Below the pieces are notes generated by a model. That model saw only the letters and a list, made by a program, of their open reading frames with translations, was not told where the DNA came from and did no database searches. This document shows, one piece after another, positions 49,815 to 57,887 of a DNA stretch of 64,000 bases (position 1 is its first letter; every line of letters begins with the position of its first letter). The DNA is from Streptomyces ambofaciens ATCC 23877. GTDB taxonomy: Bacteria; Actinomycetota; Actinomycetes; Streptomycetales; Streptomycetaceae. Where the stretch lies: assembly GCF_001267885.1 (NCBI RefSeq), contig NZ_CP012382.1, positions 4,575,001 through 4,639,000 on the forward strand. The letters are read 5' to 3'. The translations under genes and the position numbers were made by a program.

Positions 49815-49824
49815 GCCTCGCGCC

Positions 49825-50060
49825 TCACAGTTCCTTCGCCAAGTGATGGATGAAGTCCCGCGTCCGGGCGGGGGCGAATGCAGCCTTTTCCACCTTACGG
49901 AACAGGGCCCGGAAGCGGTCGAGCTGTGATTCGGCGTCCAGGAAGGCAGTGCCGTTGGGAGAGTCGCGAAGCACGGTGTCGAGCCGTGGCAGCGGGCCAC
50001 CGACGTGCATCGCGGCTGCGCCGGCACCGGCGAAGTGGTCGGTGTCGAAGGGAACGACGC
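49825..50060 (-). pseudogene. C-terminal fragment of an XRE/DUF5753 regulator
   Basis: The minus strand encodes VRVVPFDTDHFAG, then LPRLDTVLRDSPNGTAFLDAE, then RFRALFRKVEKAAFAPARTRDFIHHLAKEL and a stop. This is the usual end of Streptomyces helix-turn-helix DUF5753 proteins. No HTH region or proper start is found upstream; the sequence becomes Pro/Ser-rich and non-coding-like before 50280. The gene has lost its DNA-binding part. It lies between module 3 and the LysM/BTAD gene. Confidence 0.65.
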
Positions 50061-50307
50061 GTACGGACGCCCTGTTCAGCGGTTGACGGGCTGGTTCCGG
50101 GGGTTGTGGGGGTGGTGAAAGGGGAACGGCGTCGTGGGGCAAAGGGGAGGAAGCGGGCGGGCGTTGAGAGGGTCGCCGACTGCTGCCTTCGACGCTGTCG
50201 GCGTGAGTCCATAAGATCTCTGTAGGCTCAGCACACCCCTCATACCTGACACACCGACCACCCCTGCCACCCCTGCTCACGCTCACACACGACCCGGGAC
50301 ACCCGCC

Positions 50308-53280
50308 ATGCCGCGACGCCGCACCACCAGCTCGTCAAGCTCGACGGGAAGTTCGCCGGCTCCGAGGAACCGGACGCCCCAGCCGGTGCGGGTGCGGCGG
50401 CGGTCGTTCGGGGACTTCGTCAAGGCGTTCCTCGCCTTCGTCGTCCTGGCGGGGCTGGTCGTCGGAGTGCCCCTCGCGCTGGCCGTGACCGTCGGGTGGC
50501 CGTTCCCCGACGGCGCCCCGGGCCTCGACTGGCTGCAGCGCGAGATCACCGTCGAGACCTTCCTGCGCATCTTGACCGTCATCGTCTGGTTCGCCTGGGC
50601 CCAGTTCACCGCCTGCGTGCTCGTCGAGGTCAAGGCCGCGCTGTCCGGCGTCGGGGTGCCGGGCCGGGTGCCGGGGGCCGGGCCCAGTCAGCTGCTGGCC
50701 CGGCAGCTCGTGGCCGCGCTGCTGCTCGTCGGCGCCACCGCGGCCAGCCTCACGCCGGGGTTGTCGCAGCTCGGGCACGGCCTGGAGGGGAACCAGAAGC
50801 CGTCCGTGGCGGCCGCCCAGCAGACGCCGGGACTCTTCGCCCAGCAGCAGGAGCAGGCCGCCGCCACCGCGGGCGCCCTGGCCGAGCAGGCCGGACAGGC
50901 CGCGGCCCGTGCCGACGGTGCCGCCGCGGCGCACGGTGACACGAAGTACTACCGGATCCAGCCGCCCGAGGGACGCCACCACGACTCCCTCTGGGAGATC
51001 GCCGACCGGCACCTCGGTGACGGCCGCCGGTACCACGAGATCTTCGAGCTCAACAAGGACCGCGTGCAGCCGGACGGTTCGAAGCTGTCCGAGGCCTCCC
51101 TGATCCGGCCGGGCTGGATCATGGAGATGCCCGGCGACGCCCGCGGCGGCGAGCTCGTCGAGATGCCCGACGAGGCACCGAACGTCTCGGAGCAGGTGCA
51201 GCAGCAGATCCACGACTACGCGCGGACCGGGGACCAGGCGCAGGGCGGCGGCGGAGCCCAGGGCGGAGGCGCCGGCGACGCCCACGTCTCCCTCCCCGAG
51301 CAGCGCCCCGCGCCCGCCCCCGACGCCGGGCAGGAGCACACCACCCCCACCGAGGCCGGACCGTCGGGGCAGGCCGGGCAGTTCGGGGACTCCTTCGGGC
51401 TTCCCGAGGCGCTCCTCGCCGCCCCCCTCCTCGCCGCCGGTCTCCTCGGCGCCCTCGGCCGCCGGCGCCGGCAGGCGCTGTGGCAGTCGGCGCTCGGCAG
51501 CATCGGCGGACGGCGCGGCATGGAGCCGCCCACGCCGAGCGGCGACGCCCTGGACGTGCAGGACGCGCTGCTCGTGGGCGCCGACCCCGAGGGCGTACGC
51601 CTGCTGGACCGGTCCCTGCGCGGGCTGGCCGGCGCGCTCGCCGCCGAATCACGGCCGCTGCCCGTCGTCTACGCCGCCTGGCTGGGCGGCAACGGCGACC
51701 TGCACCTCCAGCTCGCCCAGCCGGCCGGGAAGCCGCCGGCGCCCTGGCAGCTCGGACAGGACCAGACCTTCTGGATGCTGGCCCGCGCCGACGCCGAGGG
51801 ATACGAGGACGTCGACACCGCCGCGCCGTACCCGGGTCTGGTCAGTCTCGGCACCATGGACGACTCCCGGCTGCTGCTCAACCTGGAGTCCGTGCCCGGC
51901 CTCGTCTCGCTCAGCGGTAGGGAGGCCGACCGGGCCGCCGTCTTCGCCTCGGTCGCCGCCGAACTGGCCACCAACGGCTGGTCGGACCGCATGACCATCA
52001 CCCTGGTCGGGTTCGGGGACGACCTCACGCCCCTCGCGCCCAGCCGGATCCGCCACCTCGACGGGTTCGAGGACCTCTTCGAGACCATGTCCGCCGAGAC
52101 CCGGCAGCGCCGCGGCGCGCTCGGCGCGGCGGGGCACGACTCCGTCCTCACCGGCCGCACCGGGCCCGCCCAGCACACCCGCTGGGCGCCGCACCTGGTG
52201 CTGCTCGCCGCCCAGCCGTCCGACGAGGACGCCCTGCGGCTCGCCGAGCTCGCGGCCGACGCGAGCCGCCTCGGCATCGGCTACCTGGTCGGCACCGAGG
52301 GAGCCGAACTGCCCGGCGCGGCCTGGGAGATGGAGATCACCGGCGAGGGAAGGCTGCTCGCCCCGCTCCTCGGCCTGGAACTGGAGGCCCAGTTGCTGCC
52401 GGCCGCCCAGCAGCGGGCCGTCGTCGAGCTGTTCGCCGACGCCGACCCCGAGCGCGGCCCCGACGGACCGACCAACACCCCGCCGTTCCTGGTCGACATC
52501 AGCGAGCAGGGCCGTCCGGCGGTGTACGCCCGCCTCGTCGGGTCGTACGAGATCATCGGTCTGGACGCGCCCGACGGCGAGCGCAGCGCCCAGTTGCACG
52601 AGGCGCTCGCCCTGCTCCTGCTGCACCGCGAGGGCGTCCACCCGCGCGTGCTGTCCTCCGCGCTCTGGCCGCGCGGGGTCACGCAGGACGTCCGCGACGC
52701 GCTGCTGGAGCGGCTGCGGGCCTGGCTGGGCACCGACCCCGACGGCACGCCGAGGCTCGGCACCGACGCTACCGGGCGGCTCACCCTCGCCAAGTCCGTC
52801 GTCTCCGACCTGGACGTACTGCGCTCCCTCTACTACGAGGCCACCCAGGGCCGGGGCGTCGGCAGCCGCCAGGTGCGCGGCCGGCTGCTCACCGACGCGC
52901 TGGTGCTGGTGCGGGGGCCGCTGCTCGCCGACCGGCCCGAGGGCCGCTACCGCTGGCTCACCCACGAGATCGTCGACGCCCAGCTGCCGCTGCTCGTCGC
53001 CGACACCGGTCTGGCCCTCTCCGAGTTCCACCTGGAGAAGGACCGCGCGGAGAAGGCCATCGAGGCGCTGAACGCGGCGCTGCGCACCGCACCCGCCGAC
53101 GAGCGGCTGTGGCACGAGCTGCTGCGCGCCACGCACGCCACCGACGACCCCGACCGGCTCCACGCCCTCGCCGCCGACCTCATCGGGCGCAGCGGCGCGC
53201 GCGGTCTGCCGCCGCGCACCGAGGCACTGCTCGACGAGCTGCTGCCGACCTGGCGCGACGGCGTCGCCGCCGCCGGATGA
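50308..53280 (+). CDS. Membrane protein with LysM and BTAD domains (Tad-associated)
   Basis: About 990 residues. Three transmembrane helices near the N-terminus (FVKAFLAFVVLAGLVVGVPLAL, FLRILTVIVWFAWAQFTACVLV, LVAALLLVGATAASL) are followed by an Ala/Gln-rich region. Next come a LysM-type module (KYYRIQPPEGRHHDSLWEIADRHLGDGRRYHEIFELN, ~209-260), another hydrophobic hairpin (~368-390) and a large cytoplasmic part. The C-terminal ~220 residues have a winged-helix (EGVHPRVLSSALWP) and a TPR-like BTAD region (FHLEKDRAEKAIEALNAALRTAPADERLWHELL). It overlaps the prepilin peptidase start (ATGA). This combination is common at actinobacterial Tad loci. TAAGAT at 50212-50217 may be its -10 box. Confidence 0.87.
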   Translation: MPRRRTTSSSSSTGSSPAPRNRTPQPVRVRRRSFGDFVKAFLAFVVLAGLVVGVPLALAVTVGWPFPDGAPGLDWLQREITVETFLRILTVIVWFAWAQFTACVLVEVKAALSGVGVPGRVPGAGPSQLLARQLVAALLLVGATAASLTPGLSQLGHGLEGNQKPSVAAAQQTPGLFAQQQEQAAATAGALAEQAGQAAARADGAAAAHGDTKYYRIQPPEGRHHDSLWEIADRHLGDGRRYHEIFELNKDRVQPDGSKLSEASLIRPGWIMEMPGDARGGELVEMPDEAPNVSEQVQQQIHDYARTGDQAQGGGGAQGGGAGDAHVSLPEQRPAPAPDAGQEHTTPTEAGPSGQAGQFGDSFGLPEALLAAPLLAAGLLGALGRRRRQALWQSALGSIGGRRGMEPPTPSGDALDVQDALLVGADPEGVRLLDRSLRGLAGALAAESRPLPVVYAAWLGGNGDLHLQLAQPAGKPPAPWQLGQDQTFWMLARADAEGYEDVDTAAPYPGLVSLGTMDDSRLLLNLESVPGLVSLSGREADRAAVFASVAAELATNGWSDRMTITLVGFGDDLTPLAPSRIRHLDGFEDLFETMSAETRQRRGALGAAGHDSVLTGRTGPAQHTRWAPHLVLLAAQPSDEDALRLAELAADASRLGIGYLVGTEGAELPGAAWEMEITGEGRLLAPLLGLELEAQLLPAAQQRAVVELFADADPERGPDGPTNTPPFLVDISEQGRPAVYARLVGSYEIIGLDAPDGERSAQLHEALALLLLHREGVHPRVLSSALWPRGVTQDVRDALLERLRAWLGTDPDGTPRLGTDATGRLTLAKSVVSDLDVLRSLYYEATQGRGVGSRQVRGRLLTDALVLVRGPLLADRPEGRYRWLTHEIVDAQLPLLVADTGLALSEFHLEKDRAEKAIEALNAALRTAPADERLWHELLRATHATDDPDRLHALAADLIGRSGARGLPPRTEALLDELLPTWRDGVAAAG

Positions 53281-54014
53281 GCACCGGCCTCCTGGTAGTC
53301 CTCGTCGCCGCGCTCTGGGGCGCGGCGACGGGCGCGCTCCTGCCCCGCGCCGCCTACCGCTTCTCCGCCCCCTCGGGGGAGGCGTGGCGCGACAGCTGCC
53401 CGCAGGAGCACCCGGTCCCGGGCTGGCTGGGCCGGGCGCGGTGCGCGCGGTGCGGCGCCGAAGCGACGTCGTACGGGCCCCGCACCGCCTCCCTCGCCGC
53501 CGTCACCGCCCTCGTCTGCGCCGCCCTGGCCGCCGCCACCGGCACCCGTCCCGAACTGGCCGTCTGGCTGCTGCTCGCCCCCGCCGCCGTGCTGCTGGCC
53601 GCGGTCGACCTGCGGGTACGGCGGCTGCCCGACCCCCTCACCCTGCCGCTCGCCGGCGCCGCCCTCGTCCTCCTCGGCCTCGCCGCGCTCGCGCCCGAGC
53701 ACGCCGGCCGGTGGACCACCGCCCTGCTGGGCGCCCTCGCGCTCGGCGCCGGCTACTGCGTCCTGTTCCTCATCAACCCGGCCGGCATGGGCTTCGGCGA
53801 CGTGAAACTGGCCCTCACGGCCGGTGCCGCCCTCGGCTGGTACGGCTGGCCGACGGTCATGCTCGGCACCTTCGCCGGGTTCCTGCTCGGCGCGCTCTAC
53901 GGCGGGGCCCTCGTCGTCGCCCGGCGGGCCGGGCGCAAGACCGCCATCCCCTTCGGGCCGTTCCTGATCGCGGGTGCGTTCCTCGGCGTGCTGGCCGGGG
54001 CCTACGCGGCCTGA
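53277..54014 (+). CDS. Prepilin peptidase (A24 family, TadV-like)
   Basis: About 245 residues, polytopic. The two catalytic Asp motifs are visible: AAVDLRVRRLPDPLTLP (first Asp) and GMGFGDVKLALTAG (GxGDxK). The N-terminal domain has a pair of Cys (DSCPQEHP and RARCARCGAEATSYGPR), as in full-length GspO/PilD-type enzymes. It cleaves the prepilins encoded at 39719-41355 after the conserved Gly, at the cytoplasmic face of the membrane. The ATG overlaps the stop of the LysM/BTAD gene. It is 12 kb from the rest of the Tad genes, separated by the A-B array and module 3. Confidence 0.9.
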   Translation: MSTGLLVVLVAALWGAATGALLPRAAYRFSAPSGEAWRDSCPQEHPVPGWLGRARCARCGAEATSYGPRTASLAAVTALVCAALAAATGTRPELAVWLLLAPAAVLLAAVDLRVRRLPDPLTLPLAGAALVLLGLAALAPEHAGRWTTALLGALALGAGYCVLFLINPAGMGFGDVKLALTAGAALGWYGWPTVMLGTFAGFLLGALYGGALVVARRAGRKTAIPFGPFLIAGAFLGVLAGAYAA

Positions 54015-54092
54015 GCGCGGACCCGTGAAAGGGCTGGCGTACGCTGGTCGCGTCCGTCCACAACCCTTACGAACTCTGCGAAAGGGACGCCG

Positions 54093-55292
54093 GTGACCGA
54101 GAAGGCCGACCTTCAGCCCATCCTCGACCGCGCCGCCGCCGGTGGGCGGATCACCCCCGAAGAGGCGCTCGACCTCTACCGGGACGCGCCGCTGCACGCG
54201 CTGGGCGCCGCCGCCGACGCCGTACGCAGGCGGAGGTACGCCGGTACCGAGCACATCGCGACGTACATCATCGAGCGCAACATCAACTACACCAACGTGT
54301 GCGTCACGGCGTGCAGGTTCTGCGCCTTCTACGCCGCGCCCAAGGACACCGCCAAGGGCTGGACCCGCGACCTGGACGACATCCTGCGCCGCTGCGCGGA
54401 GACGATCGAGCTGGGCGGCACCCAGATCATGTTCCAGGGCGGCCACCACCCCGACTACGGCGTCGAGTACTACGAGAAGCACTTCTCCGCCATCAAGAAG
54501 GAGTTCCCCGAACTCGTCATCCACAGCCTGGGGGCGAGCGAGGTCGAGCACATGGCGCGGATCTCGAAGGTGTCGGTCGAGGAGGCCATCACCCGGATCC
54601 ACGCCGCCGGGCTCGACTCCTTCGCGGGCGCCGGTGCGGAGCTGCTGCCCGAGCGTCCGCGCAAGGCCATCGCCCCGCTGAAGGAGTCCGGCGAGCGCTG
54701 GCTGGAGATCATGGAGATCGCGCACAACCTGGGCGTCGAGTCCACCTCCACCATGCTCATGGGCACCGGCGAGACCAACGCCGAGCGCATCGAGCACCTG
54801 CGGATGATCCGGGACGTGCAGGACCGCACCGGCGGTTTCCGCGCCTTCATCCCGTACACGTACCAGCCCGAGAACAACCATCTGAAGGGCCGCACGCAGG
54901 CCACGCTCTTCGAGTACCTGCGGATGATCGCCATCGCCCGCGTCTTCCTCGACAACGTCGCCCACATCCAGGGTTCCTGGCTGACGACCGGCAAGGAGGT
55001 CGGCCAGCTCTCCCTGCACTACGGCGCCGACGACCTCGGTTCGATCATGCTGGAGGAGAACGTCGTGTCGTCGGCCGGTGCCAAGCACCGCTCCAACCGG
55101 CTGGAGATCATCGACCTGATCCGCAAGGCGGGGCGCGTCCCGGCGCAGCGGGCCACGACGTACGAGCACCTCGTCGTGCACGACGACCCGGCGAACGACC
55201 CCGTCGACGAGCGCGTCGTCTCGCACATCTCGTCCACGGCGATCGAGGGCGGCACGGCCCACCCCGAACTGAAGCTGCTCGCTTCCAACTGA
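54093..55292 (+). CDS. mqnC: Cyclic dehypoxanthinyl futalosine synthase MqnC
   Basis: About 399 residues of the radical SAM superfamily. The iron-sulfur ligands are C70-x3-C74-x2-C77 (CVTACRFCAFYA), and GGTQIMFQGGHHPDYG and GAGAELLPERPRKAIAPLK are typical of MqnC. The enzyme cyclises dehypoxanthinyl futalosine to the spiro compound on the futalosine route to menaquinone. It is placed with menG downstream and mqnA at 10336; mqnB and mqnD are not in the window. GTG 54093 is used with GAAAGGGA upstream. This pathway is standard for Streptomyces. Confidence 0.95.
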   Translation: MTEKADLQPILDRAAAGGRITPEEALDLYRDAPLHALGAAADAVRRRRYAGTEHIATYIIERNINYTNVCVTACRFCAFYAAPKDTAKGWTRDLDDILRRCAETIELGGTQIMFQGGHHPDYGVEYYEKHFSAIKKEFPELVIHSLGASEVEHMARISKVSVEEAITRIHAAGLDSFAGAGAELLPERPRKAIAPLKESGERWLEIMEIAHNLGVESTSTMLMGTGETNAERIEHLRMIRDVQDRTGGFRAFIPYTYQPENNHLKGRTQATLFEYLRMIAIARVFLDNVAHIQGSWLTTGKEVGQLSLHYGADDLGSIMLEENVVSSAGAKHRSNRLEIIDLIRKAGRVPAQRATTYEHLVVHDDPANDPVDERVVSHISSTAIEGGTAHPELKLLASN

Positions 55293-55299
55293 GGCCGTC

Positions 55300-55899
55300 A
55301 TGCTGACGATCCACGTCTGTGAAGCCTCGCCCGAGACGGCCGTCGTCGTCGACGGCGCGCGGCTCGCCGCCGTCGGCCCGTACGAGGCACTGGCCGCCGG
55401 CCACCCGCGGGCGCGGGTGCGCCGGTGGCCCGGCATCCTGACGCCCGGACTGCTCAACCCGTACGGCCCGGAGCTGCTGGAGCAGGCGTACCACCCCGAC
55501 CCGCGCGAAGCGGACCGGCTGGGCACCGAGCCGCTCTTCGGGGACCGCGCGCGCGCACTCCTCGGCGCGGACGCGTCCGCGCGGGGCGCCAGCGCGCGCC
55601 GCGGGGTACAGCGCATGCTGGCGCACGGAACGGTCGCCGTCGCCGGAGAGCTGCGGAGCCGCGCGGCCCTGGACGCGGTGCGCGGAGCGGGGCTCGCCGT
55701 GGCGGCGCGTCCGGCCACCCTGCCCGGGCCCGCCTCCTTCTCACCGAAGCCGCTGGTGCTGCTCCCCGGGCTCGCTCCCGGGAAGCCCGCCCGGTTCGCG
55801 GTGTTCGACGTACCCGACCGGGCCGCGCTCGTGCGGGACGGCGCGGCCACGTGCGTGGCCACCGTCGTGGGCGGCCGTCTGGTGTACCGGGGGCGCTGA
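55300..55899 (+). CDS. Imidazolonepropionase/amidohydrolase-like protein, catalytically reduced
   Basis: About 199 residues, 7 bp after mqnC. The N-terminus ([20 protein letters not shown]...[16 protein letters not shown]) and the C-terminus ([34 protein letters not shown]) are the two ends of an amidohydrolase fold, as in imidazolonepropionase-like proteins. The central barrel is much shortened, and the HxH metal motif usually found after PGxxxxH is replaced by PGLLNPYG. It is therefore probably not an ordinary hydrolase. Its constant place after mqnC in Streptomyces suggests a link to menaquinone synthesis, but this is inference. Confidence 0.8.
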   Translation: MLTIHVCEASPETAVVVDGARLAAVGPYEALAAGHPRARVRRWPGILTPGLLNPYGPELLEQAYHPDPREADRLGTEPLFGDRARALLGADASARGASARRGVQRMLAHGTVAVAGELRSRAALDAVRGAGLAVAARPATLPGPASFSPKPLVLLPGLAPGKPARFAVFDVPDRAALVRDGAATCVATVVGGRLVYRGR

Positions 55900-55930
55900 G
55901 CGCGCGGTCCGCGAGGAGCGTCCGACAGGC

Positions 55931-56185
55931 CTACGCGCCGAACGCCGCCCCGAACGCCCCGTCCTCCTGCTCCACGCCGCTGCACGTGGTCAGCGCGTCG
56001 GTGGCCGGCGCCTCCTCGCCGCACCGCCTGTCCCGGAAGGCGGCCCACACCGACACCCACGCGAGGCCCTTCTCCTTCGCGAAGGCCCGCACCTCGGCCG
56101 CGTCCGCCAGGGTGAAGGTCTCGCCGGCGACGTCGTTGACGCCGAGCATCGAGGTGAGCGCCATGCCCTTCCAGGCGGTGGCGTC
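55931..56185 (-). pseudogene. C-terminal fragment of a GH18 chitinase-like gene
   Basis: The minus strand encodes [53 protein letters not shown] and ends GAFGAAFGA before a stop at 55931. This matches the last strands of family-18 chitinases (MxGVNDV...FxxxDAxxV..FA...GL..xSxW...RD..C). The catalytic DxxDxDxE part is not present upstream; the sequence switches abruptly near 56185. Only the 3' end of the gene survives. Confidence 0.7.
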
Positions 56186-56204
56186 CGACGTCGTCCTCCT
56201 GCAG

Positions 56205-56304
56205 CCTGCTGGGGGTGGCCTGGGTCCTGACCGCGGTCCTCGTGCTGCTGTTCGGTTGGGTGGAGGACGTCGCCGCGCGGAAGAGGCCGCGCCTGCTGCC
56301 GTGA
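56205..56304 (+). pseudogene. C-terminal fragment of a membrane protein gene
   Basis: The plus strand reads [34 protein letters not shown] and stops at 56304, a typical end of a small membrane protein with a cytoplasmic basic tail. No start or upstream part is present. It abuts the chitinase fragment and looks like the other side of a deletion. Confidence 0.5.
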
Positions 56305-56327
56305 GCCCGTGCTGCAACAATGGGCCG

Positions 56328-57023
56328 GTGACCCGCGCTTCCCTGAACAAGCAGCCGCACGAAGTCGCCTCGATGTTCGACCACGTCGCGGAACGGTACG
56401 ACCTGACGAACGCCGTGCTCTCGCTCGGCCAGGACCGGGCGTGGCGCAAGGAGGTCGCCAGAGCCGTCGACGCCCGCCCCGCGCAGAAGGTCCTCGACCT
56501 CGCGGCCGGCACGGCGACCTCCTCCCTGCCCTTCGCCCGCACCGGCGCCTACGTCGTCCCGTGCGACTTCTCCCTCGGCATGCTCCAGGTGGGCAAGGAG
56601 CGGCACAGCTGGCTGCCGTTCACCGCGGGCGACGCGACCAGGCTGCCGTTCGCCGACGACGTCTTCGACGCGGTCACCATCTCCTTCGGGCTGCGCAACG
56701 TGCAGGACACGGACGCCGCGCTGCGCGAGATGTACCGGGTGACGCGGCCCGGCGGCCGGGTCGTCATCTGCGAGTTCTCGCACCCGACCTGGACGCCCTT
56801 CCGGACCGTCTACACCGAGTACCTGATGCGCGCCCTGCCGCCGGTGGCCCGCGCGGTGTCGTCCAACCCCGACGCGTACGTCTACCTCGCCGAGTCCATC
56901 CGCGCCTGGCCCGACCAGCCGGCGCTCGCCCGGCGGCTGGGCGAGGCCGGCTGGTCCAGGGTGGCGTACCGGAACCTGACGGGCGGCGTGGTGGCGCTGC
57001 ACCGCGGGTTCAAGGAGAGCTGA
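56328..57023 (+). CDS. menG: Demethylmenaquinone methyltransferase (MenG/UbiE)
   Basis: About 231 residues. The family blocks are [24 protein letters not shown] at the N-terminus, motif [53 protein letters not shown] (very characteristic), and [17 protein letters not shown]. The enzyme methylates demethylmenaquinone with SAM, the last ring-modifying step of menaquinone synthesis. GTG 56328 is chosen because alignment with family members begins here; the frame upstream belongs to the scar region. A strong hairpin follows at 57190. It shares the neighbourhood with mqnC and a MenJ-like reductase. Confidence 0.93.
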   Translation: MTRASLNKQPHEVASMFDHVAERYDLTNAVLSLGQDRAWRKEVARAVDARPAQKVLDLAAGTATSSLPFARTGAYVVPCDFSLGMLQVGKERHSWLPFTAGDATRLPFADDVFDAVTISFGLRNVQDTDAALREMYRVTRPGGRVVICEFSHPTWTPFRTVYTEYLMRALPPVARAVSSNPDAYVYLAESIRAWPDQPALARRLGEAGWSRVAYRNLTGGVVALHRGFKES

Positions 57024-57189
57024 GAGCGGCGCGTCGGGTCGTCCCCGCGCGGCTCGCCCCGCTCCCGGAGCCCGCCCCGGCGCGGACCGGGCACCCGCGG
57101 CTCGCGGACGCCCTCGCCCCGCCCCGGCCGAAGCCGAACCGCAGGTACACCGCCGCCCGGCGCTGCACGCGCCGGGCGCACCTCCCGGC

Positions 57190-57220
57190 GGTGCCCGGCG
57201 GAACGGCTCCGCCGGGCACC
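57190..57220. terminator. 13-bp perfect hairpin between menG and GNAT genes
   Basis: GGTGCCCGGCGGA at 57190-57202 is exactly complementary to 57208-57220 around a 5-base loop. It lies between two convergent genes and should act in both directions. Confidence 0.75.
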
Positions 57221-57260
57221 ACCCGGACGTGTCACGTGGCCCCCGCGACGCGTGCCCGCT

Positions 57261-57788
57261 TCAGGTGACCGGCGCCGTCGAGTGCAGGGGCAGCCGGTAG
57301 CAGTGCCCCTGCTGCTCGGAGACCGGCGTCGTGAAGACCTCGGAGAGCCGCATGCCCAGCCGCTCCGTGACCGCGATGGACCGGGCGTTGCGCGCGTTGA
57401 CCATCGCCACGACCTCCGCCACGCCCGCGGCCCGCACCCGCTCCAGCGTCTGCCGGGCCGCCGCCGTCACGTACCCCTTGCCCCAGTGCTCCCGGCCGAG
57501 GCGCCAGCCGATCTCGATCTCGCCCTTGGGGCCCCACTCCTGCGGCCACGGCTGGGCGCCGGTGAAGCCGACCACCCGGCCCTCCTCGTCCACCATCGTC
57601 CACAGGCAGAAGCCGTGCTCGGCGTCGTGCCGGCGCTGGCGGGCGGTGAGCTCCTCGTAGACGGACAGCTCCGCGGACCTCCCGCCGTGGAACTCCATGA
57701 CGTCCGGGTCGTCGAAGATCCGGTGCCAGGCGACGGCGTCCTCGTCGGTGGGGACGCGCAACCGTACAACGGGCAGAGCTCGGTTCAC
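57261..57788 (-). CDS. GNAT-family N-acetyltransferase (RimJ/RimL-like)
   Basis: About 175 residues of the GNAT fold. VVRLRVPTDEDAVAWHRIFDDPDVMEFHGG is the usual N-terminus of the Acetyltransf_3 (RimJ-like) group. EIEIGWRLGREHWGKGYVTAAARQTLERV contains the acetyl-CoA pyrophosphate-binding loop (R-x-x-W-G-K-G), and AMVNARNARSIAVTERLGM is the last motif. It probably acetylates an N-terminal or side-chain amine; the substrate is unknown. GTG 57788 has GAAGGG upstream. It is convergent with menG and divergent from the reductase gene. Confidence 0.9.
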   Translation of the reverse strand: MNRALPVVRLRVPTDEDAVAWHRIFDDPDVMEFHGGRSAELSVYEELTARQRRHDAEHGFCLWTMVDEEGRVVGFTGAQPWPQEWGPKGEIEIGWRLGREHWGKGYVTAAARQTLERVRAAGVAEVVAMVNARNARSIAVTERLGMRLSEVFTTPVSEQQGHCYRLPLHSTAPVT

Positions 57789-57887
57789 TGGGCAGCCCTT
57801 CAGCCGGGTGGTCGGTGACGCTGAATAGACTGCCCATGTCCAGTGCCCGTCGGCACGCAGATTTCGAATCTCTGGGGAGATCCCGCC

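Noticed and set aside
52947..57002. A ~1351-residue minus-strand frame antisense to the prepilin peptidase, mqnC and menG
   Set aside because: The translation has no domains and is low complexity. The plus-strand genes carry clear catalytic motifs and GC-rich third positions. Only the short chitinase-like part near 55931-56185 is meaningful.
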